A stretch of 43,451 nt of DNA, taken from assembly GCA_902536295.1 (NCBI GenBank), contig CACAWS010000001.1, positions 1 to 43,451 of the forward strand, given 5' to 3'. The stretch's first letter is position 1; every line of letters starts with the position of its first letter. A model generated the notes under the pieces. The model was given only the letters and a program-made list of their open reading frames with translations, was not told where the DNA came from and searched no databases. Source of the stretch: an uncultured SAR86 cluster bacterium. GTDB taxonomy: Bacteria; Pseudomonadota; Gammaproteobacteria; Magnimaribacterales; AG-339-G14. Of the stretch, positions 34,293 to 41,965 are shown in pieces. The position numbers and the translations under genes are program-made.

Positions 34293-34745
34293 ATGAAGCT
34301 TAAAACAAAGATACAAGATAAAGACGTGAGGATAAAAGTCATGAATGCTTTGGCTAGAAGAGAGCACTCAGAGAAAGAAATATATCTTAAATTCATTAGT
34401 TTAGTTGAGTCAAAAAATAAGCTTTTAGAGGAAATTAATAAATTAAAAGAAGAAGGACTGCTTTCAGACGATAGATTTGCAGAAGCATATATTAAATCAA
34501 GGTATTATTCTGGATTTGGCCCAGTAAGAATTCAGTATGAACTTGAAAAGAAAGGAGTTTTACAAAATAAGATAGAAAATGCTTTTCAAGAAACAGGGTT
34601 AGATTGGGATAGTAAATTAGAAAAAGAATTTAAAAAAAAATACCTCCCTCAAGAAGTAAAACTAAACTATGACAAAATTATTAAATTTTTCTTGTATAGA
34701 GGTTTTGATCTTGAAAAAATAAATAAAATTATTAAAAACAATTGA
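34293..34745 (+). CDS. recX: regulatory protein RecX
   Basis: Binds RecA filaments and limits recombinase activity. 150 residues made of repeated three-helix units. Family landmarks: VMNALARREHSEKEIYLKF (about 17-35), EGLLSDDRFAEAYIKSR (about 55-71) and FGPVRIQYELEKKGV (about 75-89). The usual partner recA is not next to it; it is coupled to dnaX by a 4-base overlap instead. Confidence 0.88.
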   Translation: MKLKTKIQDKDVRIKVMNALARREHSEKEIYLKFISLVESKNKLLEEINKLKEEGLLSDDRFAEAYIKSRYYSGFGPVRIQYELEKKGVLQNKIENAFQETGLDWDSKLEKEFKKKYLPQEVKLNYDKIIKFFLYRGFDLEKINKIIKNN

Positions 34746-36208
34746 GTTATCTAGTTTTAGCAAGAAAATGGAGACCAAAAACTTTTTCAGAAGTTGTTGG
34801 CCAAGACCATGTTGTAACAGCTCTCAAAAATTCTTTGAAAAGTGATTCAGTTCACCAAGCATTTCTGTTCACAGGAACTAGGGGGGTAGGAAAGACTTCC
34901 TTAGCGAGAATATTAACGAAGGCTTTAAATTGCAGAAATTTAATTGAAGGAGAGCCATGCAATGATTGCGATTCTTGTAATGAGATAAATGCAGGGTCTT
35001 CTATTGATTTTCAAGAGATAGACGCTGCATCAAGAAGAGGAATTTCTGAGACTAAAGAATTATTAGAAACAATTCCTTATTTGCCTACTTCATCTAAATA
35101 TAAAGTTTATTTGATCGACGAAGTGCATATGTTAACAAAGGAGAGTTTTAATTCACTTTTAAAAACTCTGGAGGAACCTCCGCCTCATGTAATTTTTATG
35201 TTTGCCACAACTGAATTTGAACAAATTCCCCCAACAATATTATCAAGATGCCTTCAATTAAATTTAAACTCTGTTACTGTTGAAGGTCTAACAGAACAAC
35301 TATCTAAAATTTTCTCAAAGGAAAAAATAAAATTTGAAAAATCTGCATTGGATTTAATATCGGATGCGGCGAATGGAAGTATTAGAGACGCGTTGACAAT
35401 ATCTGAAAAAATTATTTCTTATTCTGAAAAAAATATCACGGAAGAAATAGTTAGAGAAGTTTTAGGAATCCCTGACGAAAGATTGGTAGAAGAATTATTA
35501 CTGAATTTAAAGGATAAAAACACAGATGAATTATTTGAAAACCTTAAAGAGATAAGTAATGACACCTCTATTAAAAATATTTTTATAAATTTGATGAATT
35601 TAATTAAAAAAGTTTCCATTAACCAATTTTCTCAGAAGAAAGATAATACTTTTAATTCTTCGCTACTAGAGATTGATCCGGAATCACTTCAAATTTTTTA
35701 CCAATTATGTCTAGTGAATATTGAATACATAGATGACTCACCCGATCCAAAAGGCCTTTTTGAAATGACTTTATTAAAAATGCTTGCCTTTGATCTCGAA
35801 GAAAAAAAAAATTCTTCAGTAACAGAAAAAGGTAAAAATTATAATTGGTCAGATCTTTTAAGTGAGTTAAAGCTAGGTAAAGTTTTATCTCAACATTTAA
35901 TGCATAGTAATGGTATTTTGCAGAATGAAAAATTTATAATTTCTTTGCCTGAAGAAAAAAAGAATTTACTAAGTGAAAAAAATTTGAAGATTATCGAAAA
36001 TCAACTAAGAGATTTTTTTTCTATTCGTGACCTAAAAATAAAAATCGATACTAATTTTGAGCTTTCAACTTCGCCAATTAATCTAAAAGAGGAAAGTGTT
36101 AAAAGAAATGAAGAGATAGTTAAAGAAAAAATAAAAAAAAGTGATTCATATAAAAAAATTGTGAGTGAATTAAAACCAGAAATTAAAAAATTTGATAATT
36201 CTGAATGA
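34742..36208 (+). CDS. dnaX: DNA polymerase III subunit gamma/tau
   Basis: ATPase of the clamp loader. 488 residues from a TTG start overlapping recX; shorter than E. coli tau (643). Domain I-II AAA+: Walker A GTRGVGKT (45-52), zinc cysteines C64/C73/C76/C79, Walker B DEVH (126-129), SRC near 170. Domain III ends near residue 350. The rest is a lysine/glutamate-rich linker and a short tau-like C-terminal domain. A run of ten A residues at 35802-35811 sits at codons 354-357, between domains III and IV. Both other frames stop within 4-11 codons, so slippage there would give a gamma-like short form (~360 residues). It overlaps recR by 4 bases. Confidence 0.94.
   Translation: MSYLVLARKWRPKTFSEVVGQDHVVTALKNSLKSDSVHQAFLFTGTRGVGKTSLARILTKALNCRNLIEGEPCNDCDSCNEINAGSSIDFQEIDAASRRGISETKELLETIPYLPTSSKYKVYLIDEVHMLTKESFNSLLKTLEEPPPHVIFMFATTEFEQIPPTILSRCLQLNLNSVTVEGLTEQLSKIFSKEKIKFEKSALDLISDAANGSIRDALTISEKIISYSEKNITEEIVREVLGIPDERLVEELLLNLKDKNTDELFENLKEISNDTSIKNIFINLMNLIKKVSINQFSQKKDNTFNSSLLEIDPESLQIFYQLCLVNIEYIDDSPDPKGLFEMTLLKMLAFDLEEKKNSSVTEKGKNYNWSDLLSELKLGKVLSQHLMHSNGILQNEKFIISLPEEKKNLLSEKNLKIIENQLRDFFSIRDLKIKIDTNFELSTSPINLKEESVKRNEEIVKEKIKKSDSYKKIVSELKPEIKKFDNSE
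35802..35811 (+). other. A10 run in dnaX, candidate slippage site
   Basis: Ten consecutive A bases in frame as GAA AAA AAA AAT. A shift of -1 (or insertion of one A) leads to a TAA at 35833-35835; a shift of +1 (or loss of one A) leads to a TAA at 35820-35822. Both would truncate DnaX just after the clamp-loader domains, the same architecture as gamma in E. coli and Thermus. No strong downstream hairpin was seen. Long A runs are frequent in this AT-rich DNA, so this is a hypothesis. Confidence 0.45.
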
Positions 36209-36813
36209 AAGTAAGTAAAAATATCGAAAATTTAATGATGAGCCTTCAAATATTACCTGGCGTTGGACCCAAAACGGCAAAGCGTCTTGCCATGTTTTTA
36301 CTAGGTGAAAATAAAGATGGAGCCAAAAATCTATCTAATTCAATTACTACGGCTATTGATTCTGTAAGGCAATGCAAAATATGTGGAGTCCTTAATGACT
36401 TGGAGGTCTGTTCTATTTGTAGTGACTCTTCTCGAGATAATGAATCTTTGTGCATCGTTGAATCAACCTCAGATTTGTTTGCTATTGAAGAAACTAACGA
36501 ATTTAAGGGAAAATATTTTGTTCTTAATGGACTTCTTTCTCCTATTGATGGAATAGGTCCAGACGAATTAAGAATTAAAAAGTTACTTAACTTAAGTGAG
36601 CAAAGAAAAATAAAAGAAGTTATCATTGCTTTGAATTCTACGTTAGAAGGAGAAGCTACTAGTTATTTTCTTTTAGAAAATCTAAAAGAAGATAATATAA
36701 AAGTTACAAAACTTGCTGAAGGAGTACCTGCAGGGGGAGATTTGGACTTTGTTGACAATAATACATTGAAAAGAGCATTCTCATGGAGAAGAGAATTAGG
36801 AGATAAACTTTAA
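36205..36813 (+). CDS. recR: recombination mediator RecR
   Basis: Acts with RecF/RecO to load RecA at gaps. 202 residues, standard length. Helix-hairpin-helix [13 protein letters not shown] (17-29), zinc cysteines C57/C60/C69/C72, then a Toprim domain with [14 protein letters not shown] and the later [18 protein letters not shown]. The gene follows dnaX directly with a 4-base overlap. The ybaB/ebfC gene that normally lies between dnaX and recR is absent. Confidence 0.95.
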   Translation: MKVSKNIENLMMSLQILPGVGPKTAKRLAMFLLGENKDGAKNLSNSITTAIDSVRQCKICGVLNDLEVCSICSDSSRDNESLCIVESTSDLFAIEETNEFKGKYFVLNGLLSPIDGIGPDELRIKKLLNLSEQRKIKEVIIALNSTLEGEATSYFLLENLKEDNIKVTKLAEGVPAGGDLDFVDNNTLKRAFSWRRELGDKL

Positions 36814-36815
36814 TT

Positions 36816-37382
36816 ATGACTATAAAATCTGATAAATGGATTAAATCAAATGCTATTGAGCACGAGATGATAAAACCTTTTGAATCGAAACAAATTAGGG
36901 AGAATAAATCAGAAAAGTTAATTTCTTACGGACTTTCTAGCTATGGTTATGATGTTAGATGTTCGGAACATTTTAAAATATTTACAAATATAAAATCCGC
37001 AACTGTCGATCCAAAAAGTTTTGATCCAGATAGCTTTGTAGATTACAAAGGGTCGGAATGCATAATTCCTCCAAATTCTTTCGCTTTAGCCAGTACGATT
37101 GAATATTTTAAAATTCCAAGAAATGTATTAACTATTTGTTTGGGAAAATCTACTTATGCGAGATGTGGAATTATAGTAAATGTAACTCCGCTTGAACCGG
37201 AATGGGAAGGACACGTAACTTTGGAATTTTCAAATACAACTAGTTTGCCAGCAAAAATTTACGCAAATGAAGGCGTGGCTCAAATGTTATTTTTTGAATC
37301 TGATGAAGATTGTGAAGTGAGTTATAAAGATAGAGGCGGTAAGTATCAAGGGCAAAAAGGAGTTACTCTCCCGAAAGCTTAG
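36816..37382 (+). CDS. dcd: dCTP deaminase
   Basis: Deaminates dCTP to dUTP, the main source of dUMP for thymidylate in gammaproteobacteria. 188 residues. Active-site segments: K111-S112 and R116 in [10 protein letters not shown], and catalytic E137 in [13 protein letters not shown]. The C-terminal [12 protein letters not shown] is the closing lid. It is 2 bases after recR; its end overlaps the convergent DUF3108 gene by 20 bases. Confidence 0.95.
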   Translation: MTIKSDKWIKSNAIEHEMIKPFESKQIRENKSEKLISYGLSSYGYDVRCSEHFKIFTNIKSATVDPKSFDPDSFVDYKGSECIIPPNSFALASTIEYFKIPRNVLTICLGKSTYARCGIIVNVTPLEPEWEGHVTLEFSNTTSLPAKIYANEGVAQMLFFESDEDCEVSYKDRGGKYQGQKGVTLPKA

Positions 37383-38034
37383 ATTCCTTTAATCTCCATG
37401 TTGCTGTCCTCGTTCCAAAGTCGTTAAAAATTTTATAAGTTGTAAGAAGTTCGTCTTCTTTAAACCATAAATAATACTCTCTATCATCATCTCTAATTTC
37501 AGATATTTTAAAAGAAGGAAACGATTCTTCGTTGCTAGTATCAATTTCAGTAAAGAATTTTTTTGTCTTTACTTTTCCTTTATCTAAAAAAAGATAGTCT
37601 GTTGTATGTGGTAGGTCATCTCTCCTTAGATCGAATTTTAGTTGAAGTTGCAAAGTTAGGTTGCCATACAAAGGATTATCAAAATTAAATTTACCTTCCT
37701 TTTTATTGAACGTGTATTCGACTTCTTTAGTTAAATGATTAATTAAATATTTCTGGTTTTCTTTTCTAAGCCCGCCAAATGCTCTAAGTCTTCTTTCCAT
37801 CTCAGTTGAATAAATTCGGTTATTCTCTACATAAAAAACTGATTTTTGATAAAATTTAAATAATGAGTGTTCTGCTGTAGACTCCATAATCCATAATTTT
37901 TCATCAATTTTTTTTAAGGTTTCAATGACATAAGCTCCATCAGTCTCATAAAAATTTTCATATTCTGTCAATACAAGACAATAAGAGTTGATAGAAAAAA
38001 ATATTAAAAAACTAAAAAATAAATTCTTTACCAT
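37363..38034 (-). CDS. DUF3108 family exported protein
   Basis: Uncharacterised periplasmic or outer-membrane-associated protein; DUF3108 genes commonly follow purN in Pseudomonas-type gammaproteobacteria, which matches here. 223 residues from ATG at 38034, giving a clean signal peptide ([19 protein letters not shown]). Upstream in-frame starts at 38046 (ATG) and 38055 (TTG) cannot be excluded, because GAGGG lies just before the former. The body is beta-rich with many charged residues. It overlaps purN by 23 bases with this start. Function unknown. Confidence 0.8.
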   Translation of the reverse strand: MVKNLFFSFLIFFSINSYCLVLTEYENFYETDGAYVIETLKKIDEKLWIMESTAEHSLFKFYQKSVFYVENNRIYSTEMERRLRAFGGLRKENQKYLINHLTKEVEYTFNKKEGKFNFDNPLYGNLTLQLQLKFDLRRDDLPHTTDYLFLDKGKVKTKKFFTEIDTSNEESFPSFKISEIRDDDREYYLWFKEDELLTTYKIFNDFGTRTATWRLKESKLSGE

Positions 38035-38656
38035 TTGGATAAACATGTCCCTCAATTTTTAAAACGTTTTCTTTAAATTCAATATAATTATTTTTAATTA
38101 GACTACAGATTAATGGCAAAAGTTTGTGTTCTATTTCATGAACTTTTTCTTCTAATAAATTTAAGTTATTTATTTCTACTCTAAATTTACTAAAGCCAAT
38201 AACTTGGCCGGTATCCAATCCTGAATCAACGTAATGCACTGTAGCACCATGATATTTGTCTTTGTTTTCTATTACTTTTTTGTGTGTTTCTAATCCAGGA
38301 TATTTTGGTAGCAAAGAAGGGTGAAGATTAATGATTTTATTTCTGTACGAATTGATAAATTTTTCGCTTAAAATTCTCATATATCCCGCTAAGACCAATA
38401 AATCAAAGTCATACTCATTTAATCTATTAATAATTTCTTCGTCAAAATTTTCTCTAGAATCGAAGTCTTTATGATTGAGAGTAAAATAAGGAATATTATG
38501 TGCTTTGGCTCTTTTCAAACCAAAAGCTTTCTCATTATTAGAAAAAACTACAGATATTTTTAAGGAATTATGATTATTTAAAAATTTTGTATCTATCAGA
38601 CTTTGAAGATTTGTGCCATTTCCAGATATAAATACTGCAATTTTAAAGTCATTCAT
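38012..38656 (-). CDS. purN: phosphoribosylglycinamide formyltransferase
   Basis: Third step of purine synthesis: formylation of GAR using 10-formyl-THF. 214 residues. ISGNGTNLQSLID at the N-terminus binds phosphate; the catalytic region includes LAGYMRILS (about 91-99), INLHPSLLPKYPG with the catalytic His (about 108-120), and GATVHYVDSGLDTG (about 137-150). It lies 6 bases after purM and is followed by the DUF3108 gene. Confidence 0.95.
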   Translation of the reverse strand: MNDFKIAVFISGNGTNLQSLIDTKFLNNHNSLKISVVFSNNEKAFGLKRAKAHNIPYFTLNHKDFDSRENFDEEIINRLNEYDFDLLVLAGYMRILSEKFINSYRNKIINLHPSLLPKYPGLETHKKVIENKDKYHGATVHYVDSGLDTGQVIGFSKFRVEINNLNLLEEKVHEIEHKLLPLICSLIKNNYIEFKENVLKIEGHVYPNGKEFIF

Positions 38657-38662
38657 AATAAT

Positions 38663-39700
38663 TTAAATGATTTTTATTTGTGACTTGTCCTTTGATTTTT
38701 TTATTCTGCCGATAACTTGAAAACTTTGATTATATTTTTTTAAAATTCCTGTACCTTTTTTTAATTCATTGTCCTTTATTACCAATACCATCCCATAGCC
38801 ACAATTGAAGGTACGCAACATTTCTTCATTTGATAAGGAAGCTTTAGCCATTAATAGTTTAAAAAGTTTTTTGTGATAGAAGAAAAGTTTGTTTCTTTCA
38901 AGTTCAAAATTGTAATTATCACAAACTATTCGCTCTAAATTACCTAAGAGACCGCCTCCAGTAATATGTGCCATACTTTTAATATCTATAGATTTAGACA
39001 ATTGCTTAATTTCTTTCACATAGATTTTTGTTGGCTCTAAAAGTATTTTTCCTAAAGTCTTAGAGCCAATCTTTGAGCTCAATTTTATTTTTTTTCTTTT
39101 AAGTAATTCTCTAATCAAAGAAAAACCATTTGAATGTAATCCTGAGGATTTAAGACCAATTAATATGTCGTTATTATCGTATTTAATTTTTTTTATTTTT
39201 TCTTTTTCAATTACTCCAACAGAAAATCCAGCAAGGTCATATTTATTTTTTGGAAAATTTCTTGGATGTTCTGCAGTTTCTCCACCAATCAAGGAACAAT
39301 TAGATATTTTGCATCCTTTAGCTATTCCTGAAATTATGTCTTTAGATTTTTTCAAATTAATTCTTTCTGTGACTAAGTAATCCAAAAAAAATAACGGTTC
39401 TGCTCCTGAAGTTATTAAATCATTAACACACATAGCAACTAGATCAATTCCAATAGTTTTGTGATTATCTAAAAATTCAGCTATTTCAATTTTTGTTCCA
39501 ACGCCGTCAGTTGAGCTTACTAAAACTGGTTTTTTATACTTCTTTGGTATGTCGAATAAAGATGAAAATCCACCAATTTCATTTAAAACCTCATTTCTAA
39601 ATGTTTTCTTAGCTAGAGGTTTGATGTGATCAACTAACTTCTCACCTAGAGCAATATCTACTCCAGAAGTTTTATAAGAAATTTTATTTTTTGAAGACAA
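38663..39700 (-). CDS. purM: phosphoribosylformylglycinamidine cyclo-ligase
   Basis: AIR synthetase, fifth step of purine synthesis. 345 residues from TTG at 39700. This start places SYKTSGVDI at the same distance from the N-terminus as in E. coli PurM; a TTG 13 codons upstream (39739) is the alternative but would add an unlikely leader. Motifs: DGVGTK near 63, IGIDLVAMCVNDL near 79-91, FFLDY, GGETAEHP, ITGGGLLGNLERI. It is divergent from the DUF2066 gene across about 45 bases. Confidence 0.93.
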   Translation of the reverse strand: MSSKNKISYKTSGVDIALGEKLVDHIKPLAKKTFRNEVLNEIGGFSSLFDIPKKYKKPVLVSSTDGVGTKIEIAEFLDNHKTIGIDLVAMCVNDLITSGAEPLFFLDYLVTERINLKKSKDIISGIAKGCKISNCSLIGGETAEHPRNFPKNKYDLAGFSVGVIEKEKIKKIKYDNNDILIGLKSSGLHSNGFSLIRELLKRKKIKLSSKIGSKTLGKILLEPTKIYVKEIKQLSKSIDIKSMAHITGGGLLGNLERIVCDNYNFELERNKLFFYHKKLFKLLMAKASLSNEEMLRTFNCGYGMVLVIKDNELKKGTGILKKYNQSFQVIGRIKKSKDKSQIKII

Positions 39701-39745
39701 TATATTTAACTTCGATATTATTAAAATATTATAATTCAAAGATAA

Positions 39746-40741
39746 ATGATTCGATCTTTTTTTTCTTTTCTGTTAATTTTTTTTGTGGGTTTTATCTCAA
39801 ATCTTTCCTTTGCTTCGCTACCTGACGAACATAATATTTTAATAGAAGTTAACGAAACAAATGAAAGTTCTTATTTGAATCAAGCTGTTCAAATTTCTGT
39901 TTTAAAAATTTTAGGCAATCATGAAATTTTTGTTAAAAATAAAGATTTCTTTAATTCTATTCAATCAAGGGATTACATTACAGAATTTAGTTCTTTCGAT
40001 AAAGAAGACAAGACCTTTTCAAAAATAATAGTTGATGCGAGATCTTTGAGAAATTTTTTAGTTAGAAATAGTTTTAATATATCCATAGAAGCGCCTACGA
40101 ATCATGTAGCCTGGATTTTTTGTGATTACGATTTAAATTCATTAAAAACTTATAAAAAAACTAAATTAAAATGTGATCAGACAAAAAAAAATTTGAAAAA
40201 AGTCTCTAGCGAGAGAAACGCAAACGTATTTTTTCCGTTTTTTGATTCTGAAGATTTAGTTTCCTTCAGAAGCTCCGATGATGAATTGAGCACAGTGTAC
40301 TTGAGCAATAGATATAAAGCTGATAGTTTTTTCTACTGTAAATTATCTTTTTCAAAAGAAGAGTGTTACTTACCTGAAAATATTTCAAATGGAAGAAGTC
40401 TAAATTTTTCCAAAACATTTGACTCGTACTCTGCTCTTAACAAAATAATTGATGGAGTATTAGATGATAGAATTTTAGAAATAAATTCAAAATTCCCTGA
40501 GGCATTCTCTATAAGAATAAAAAATATTTTATCTTTTGAAGATTATAAAAAGGTATTGAGAGAGTTAGATAAGATAATCATTTTTTCTGATATTAAAATT
40601 CATTCTTTGTCATCAAATGAATTAAATCTTAGGACTCTTTTGATCGGAGATTTTAATCAAATACAAAAACTTTTTAATAACTTTTCAAGCTTTAGTCTTG
40701 AGACAGTAAATAAAAAAAGCGTCACATTGATTTATAATTAA
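39746..40741 (+). CDS. DUF2066 family exported protein
   Basis: Uncharacterised protein conserved next to purM and hda in gammaproteobacteria; the position supports the family call more than any motif. 331 residues with an N-terminal signal peptide (about 1-23, ending near SFA). The body contains alternating beta and charged segments and a few cysteines (FCDYDLNS, FYCKLSFSKEECYL). ATG at 39746 overlaps the divergent promoter region with purM. It stops 1 base before the phosphatidyltransferase gene. Confidence 0.8.
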   Translation: MIRSFFSFLLIFFVGFISNLSFASLPDEHNILIEVNETNESSYLNQAVQISVLKILGNHEIFVKNKDFFNSIQSRDYITEFSSFDKEDKTFSKIIVDARSLRNFLVRNSFNISIEAPTNHVAWIFCDYDLNSLKTYKKTKLKCDQTKKNLKKVSSERNANVFFPFFDSEDLVSFRSSDDELSTVYLSNRYKADSFFYCKLSFSKEECYLPENISNGRSLNFSKTFDSYSALNKIIDGVLDDRILEINSKFPEAFSIRIKNILSFEDYKKVLRELDKIIIFSDIKIHSLSSNELNLRTLLIGDFNQIQKLFNNFSSFSLETVNKKSVTLIYN

Positions 40742-40742
40742 A

Positions 40743-41288
40743 ATGATTAATTATTTACCTAATTTGCTGACCATATTTAGGTTTTTCTTGGTTTATCCTA
40801 TAGTAATTTGTATCTTCGAAGCTCAATTTGTTTTAGCAATTGGGTTTTTCATCTTGGCGGGAGTATCAGATTTTTTAGACGGTTATTATGCTAGGAAATT
40901 AGAAGCTATTTCAGAATTTGGGATGATAGCTGATCCTATAGCAGATAAAACTTTAGTAATAGGTACTTTAATTTCATTAGCAATTGTTGGCAAAATTGAT
41001 CTTTGGTTAGCTTATATAATTTTGGGACGCGATATGATTGCTATCGTTGGTTTTATACTTTCTTCTGTTTTATTAAGCCCTTATAAAGTAAAAACTCATT
41101 TTTCGGGTAAAGCTTATACTACATTTCTATTAATTTTTTTAGGAGTTACAATTTTATCATCTGCAGAAATTTTCAATAATTCAATCCTTAATTTATCAAT
41201 AATTTTCTTATTAATCGTTTCAATATTTTTGAGTTTAGTGGACTATTTAAGAGATCCAGGGATGAAACTTATGAGAAAAATTTTTTGA
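40743..41288 (+). CDS. CDP-alcohol phosphatidyltransferase (PgsA-like)
   Basis: Membrane enzyme transferring a phosphatidyl group from CDP-diacylglycerol to an alcohol; likely glycerol-3-phosphate, but this could be another member. 181 residues with about five to six hydrophobic segments. The family signature DG-x2-AR-x8-G-x3-D-x3-D is present as DGYYARKLEAISEFGMIADPIAD (about 45-67). The gene sits between DUF2066 and hda, a conserved arrangement in Pseudomonas-like genomes. It overlaps or abuts hda. Confidence 0.88.
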   Translation: MINYLPNLLTIFRFFLVYPIVICIFEAQFVLAIGFFILAGVSDFLDGYYARKLEAISEFGMIADPIADKTLVIGTLISLAIVGKIDLWLAYIILGRDMIAIVGFILSSVLLSPYKVKTHFSGKAYTTFLLIFLGVTILSSAEIFNNSILNLSIIFLLIVSIFLSLVDYLRDPGMKLMRKIF

Positions 41289-41290
41289 TT

Positions 41291-41965
41291 ATGAAACAAC
41301 AAAGTTTAGACCTAGAGTTTCAAAATTTTATAGAAATGAAAGATATGCAATCTTGTAGTTTTTTTGAAGAAATCCATGAAAGGGTAAATAACTTTTTAAG
41401 TAGTGATGAACTTTCTCTTGTATTTTTTGGAAAAGAAGATTTAGCAAAATCTTTTTTCTTTTTCGCCTTGCATAACTTGCTGAGTAAAAAATTTAATTGT
41501 CTTTATCACTCATCTAAGGAAAAAAATGATTTCCTTTTTTTGAAAAATACAAAAACTGAAATCATTTTTTTGGATTCTTACAATAATTTATTTGGATTTG
41601 AAGAAGGTGAAAAAAAACTGTTCGATTTATTTAATCTTTCAAAAGAACAAAAAATAAAACTTATTTTTAATAATTCTATTGAAAAGTCTCAAAAAATTGA
41701 TTTAAAAGATTTAGAATCTAGGTTGTCATCATCTCTGCAGCTTAACTTTCCTGATTTATCTGATGAAGATAAAAAAATAATTGTTTTAAATTTTATGAAA
41801 AAAAGAGGTCTGATTTTAAATAATAGATCAATAGATTTTATAATAAATCGATATTCTAGAAGTTTGAATGATTTAATTGAACTGTCTTATAAACTAGATA
41901 AGATTTCTTTAATTGAGAAGAAAAATATAACAATTCCATTAATAAAAAAATTTATTAATTTATAA
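41291..41965 (+). CDS. hda: Hda-like DnaA regulatory inactivator
   Basis: AAA+ relative of DnaA that stimulates DnaA-ATP hydrolysis when bound to the clamp. 224 residues from ATG at 41291 (a TTG two codons upstream is possible). QQSLDL at residues 3-8 matches the clamp-binding motif of E. coli Hda (QLSLPL). The Walker A position reads GKEDLAKS (47-54), with Ala in place of the conserved Gly before Lys. A basic C-terminal region with FINRYSRSLNDLIELSYKLDK follows. The conserved neighbourhood supports the name; similarity is otherwise low. It overlaps the convergent sppA by 11 bases. Confidence 0.83.
   Translation: MKQQSLDLEFQNFIEMKDMQSCSFFEEIHERVNNFLSSDELSLVFFGKEDLAKSFFFFALHNLLSKKFNCLYHSSKEKNDFLFLKNTKTEIIFLDSYNNLFGFEEGEKKLFDLFNLSKEQKIKLIFNNSIEKSQKIDLKDLESRLSSSLQLNFPDLSDEDKKIIVLNFMKKRGLILNNRSIDFIINRYSRSLNDLIELSYKLDKISLIEKKNITIPLIKKFINL

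Noticed and set aside
36246-36626. 126-codon minus-strand frame within recR
   Set aside because: Antisense to the helix-hairpin-helix, zinc and Toprim regions of recR; no start context or motif.
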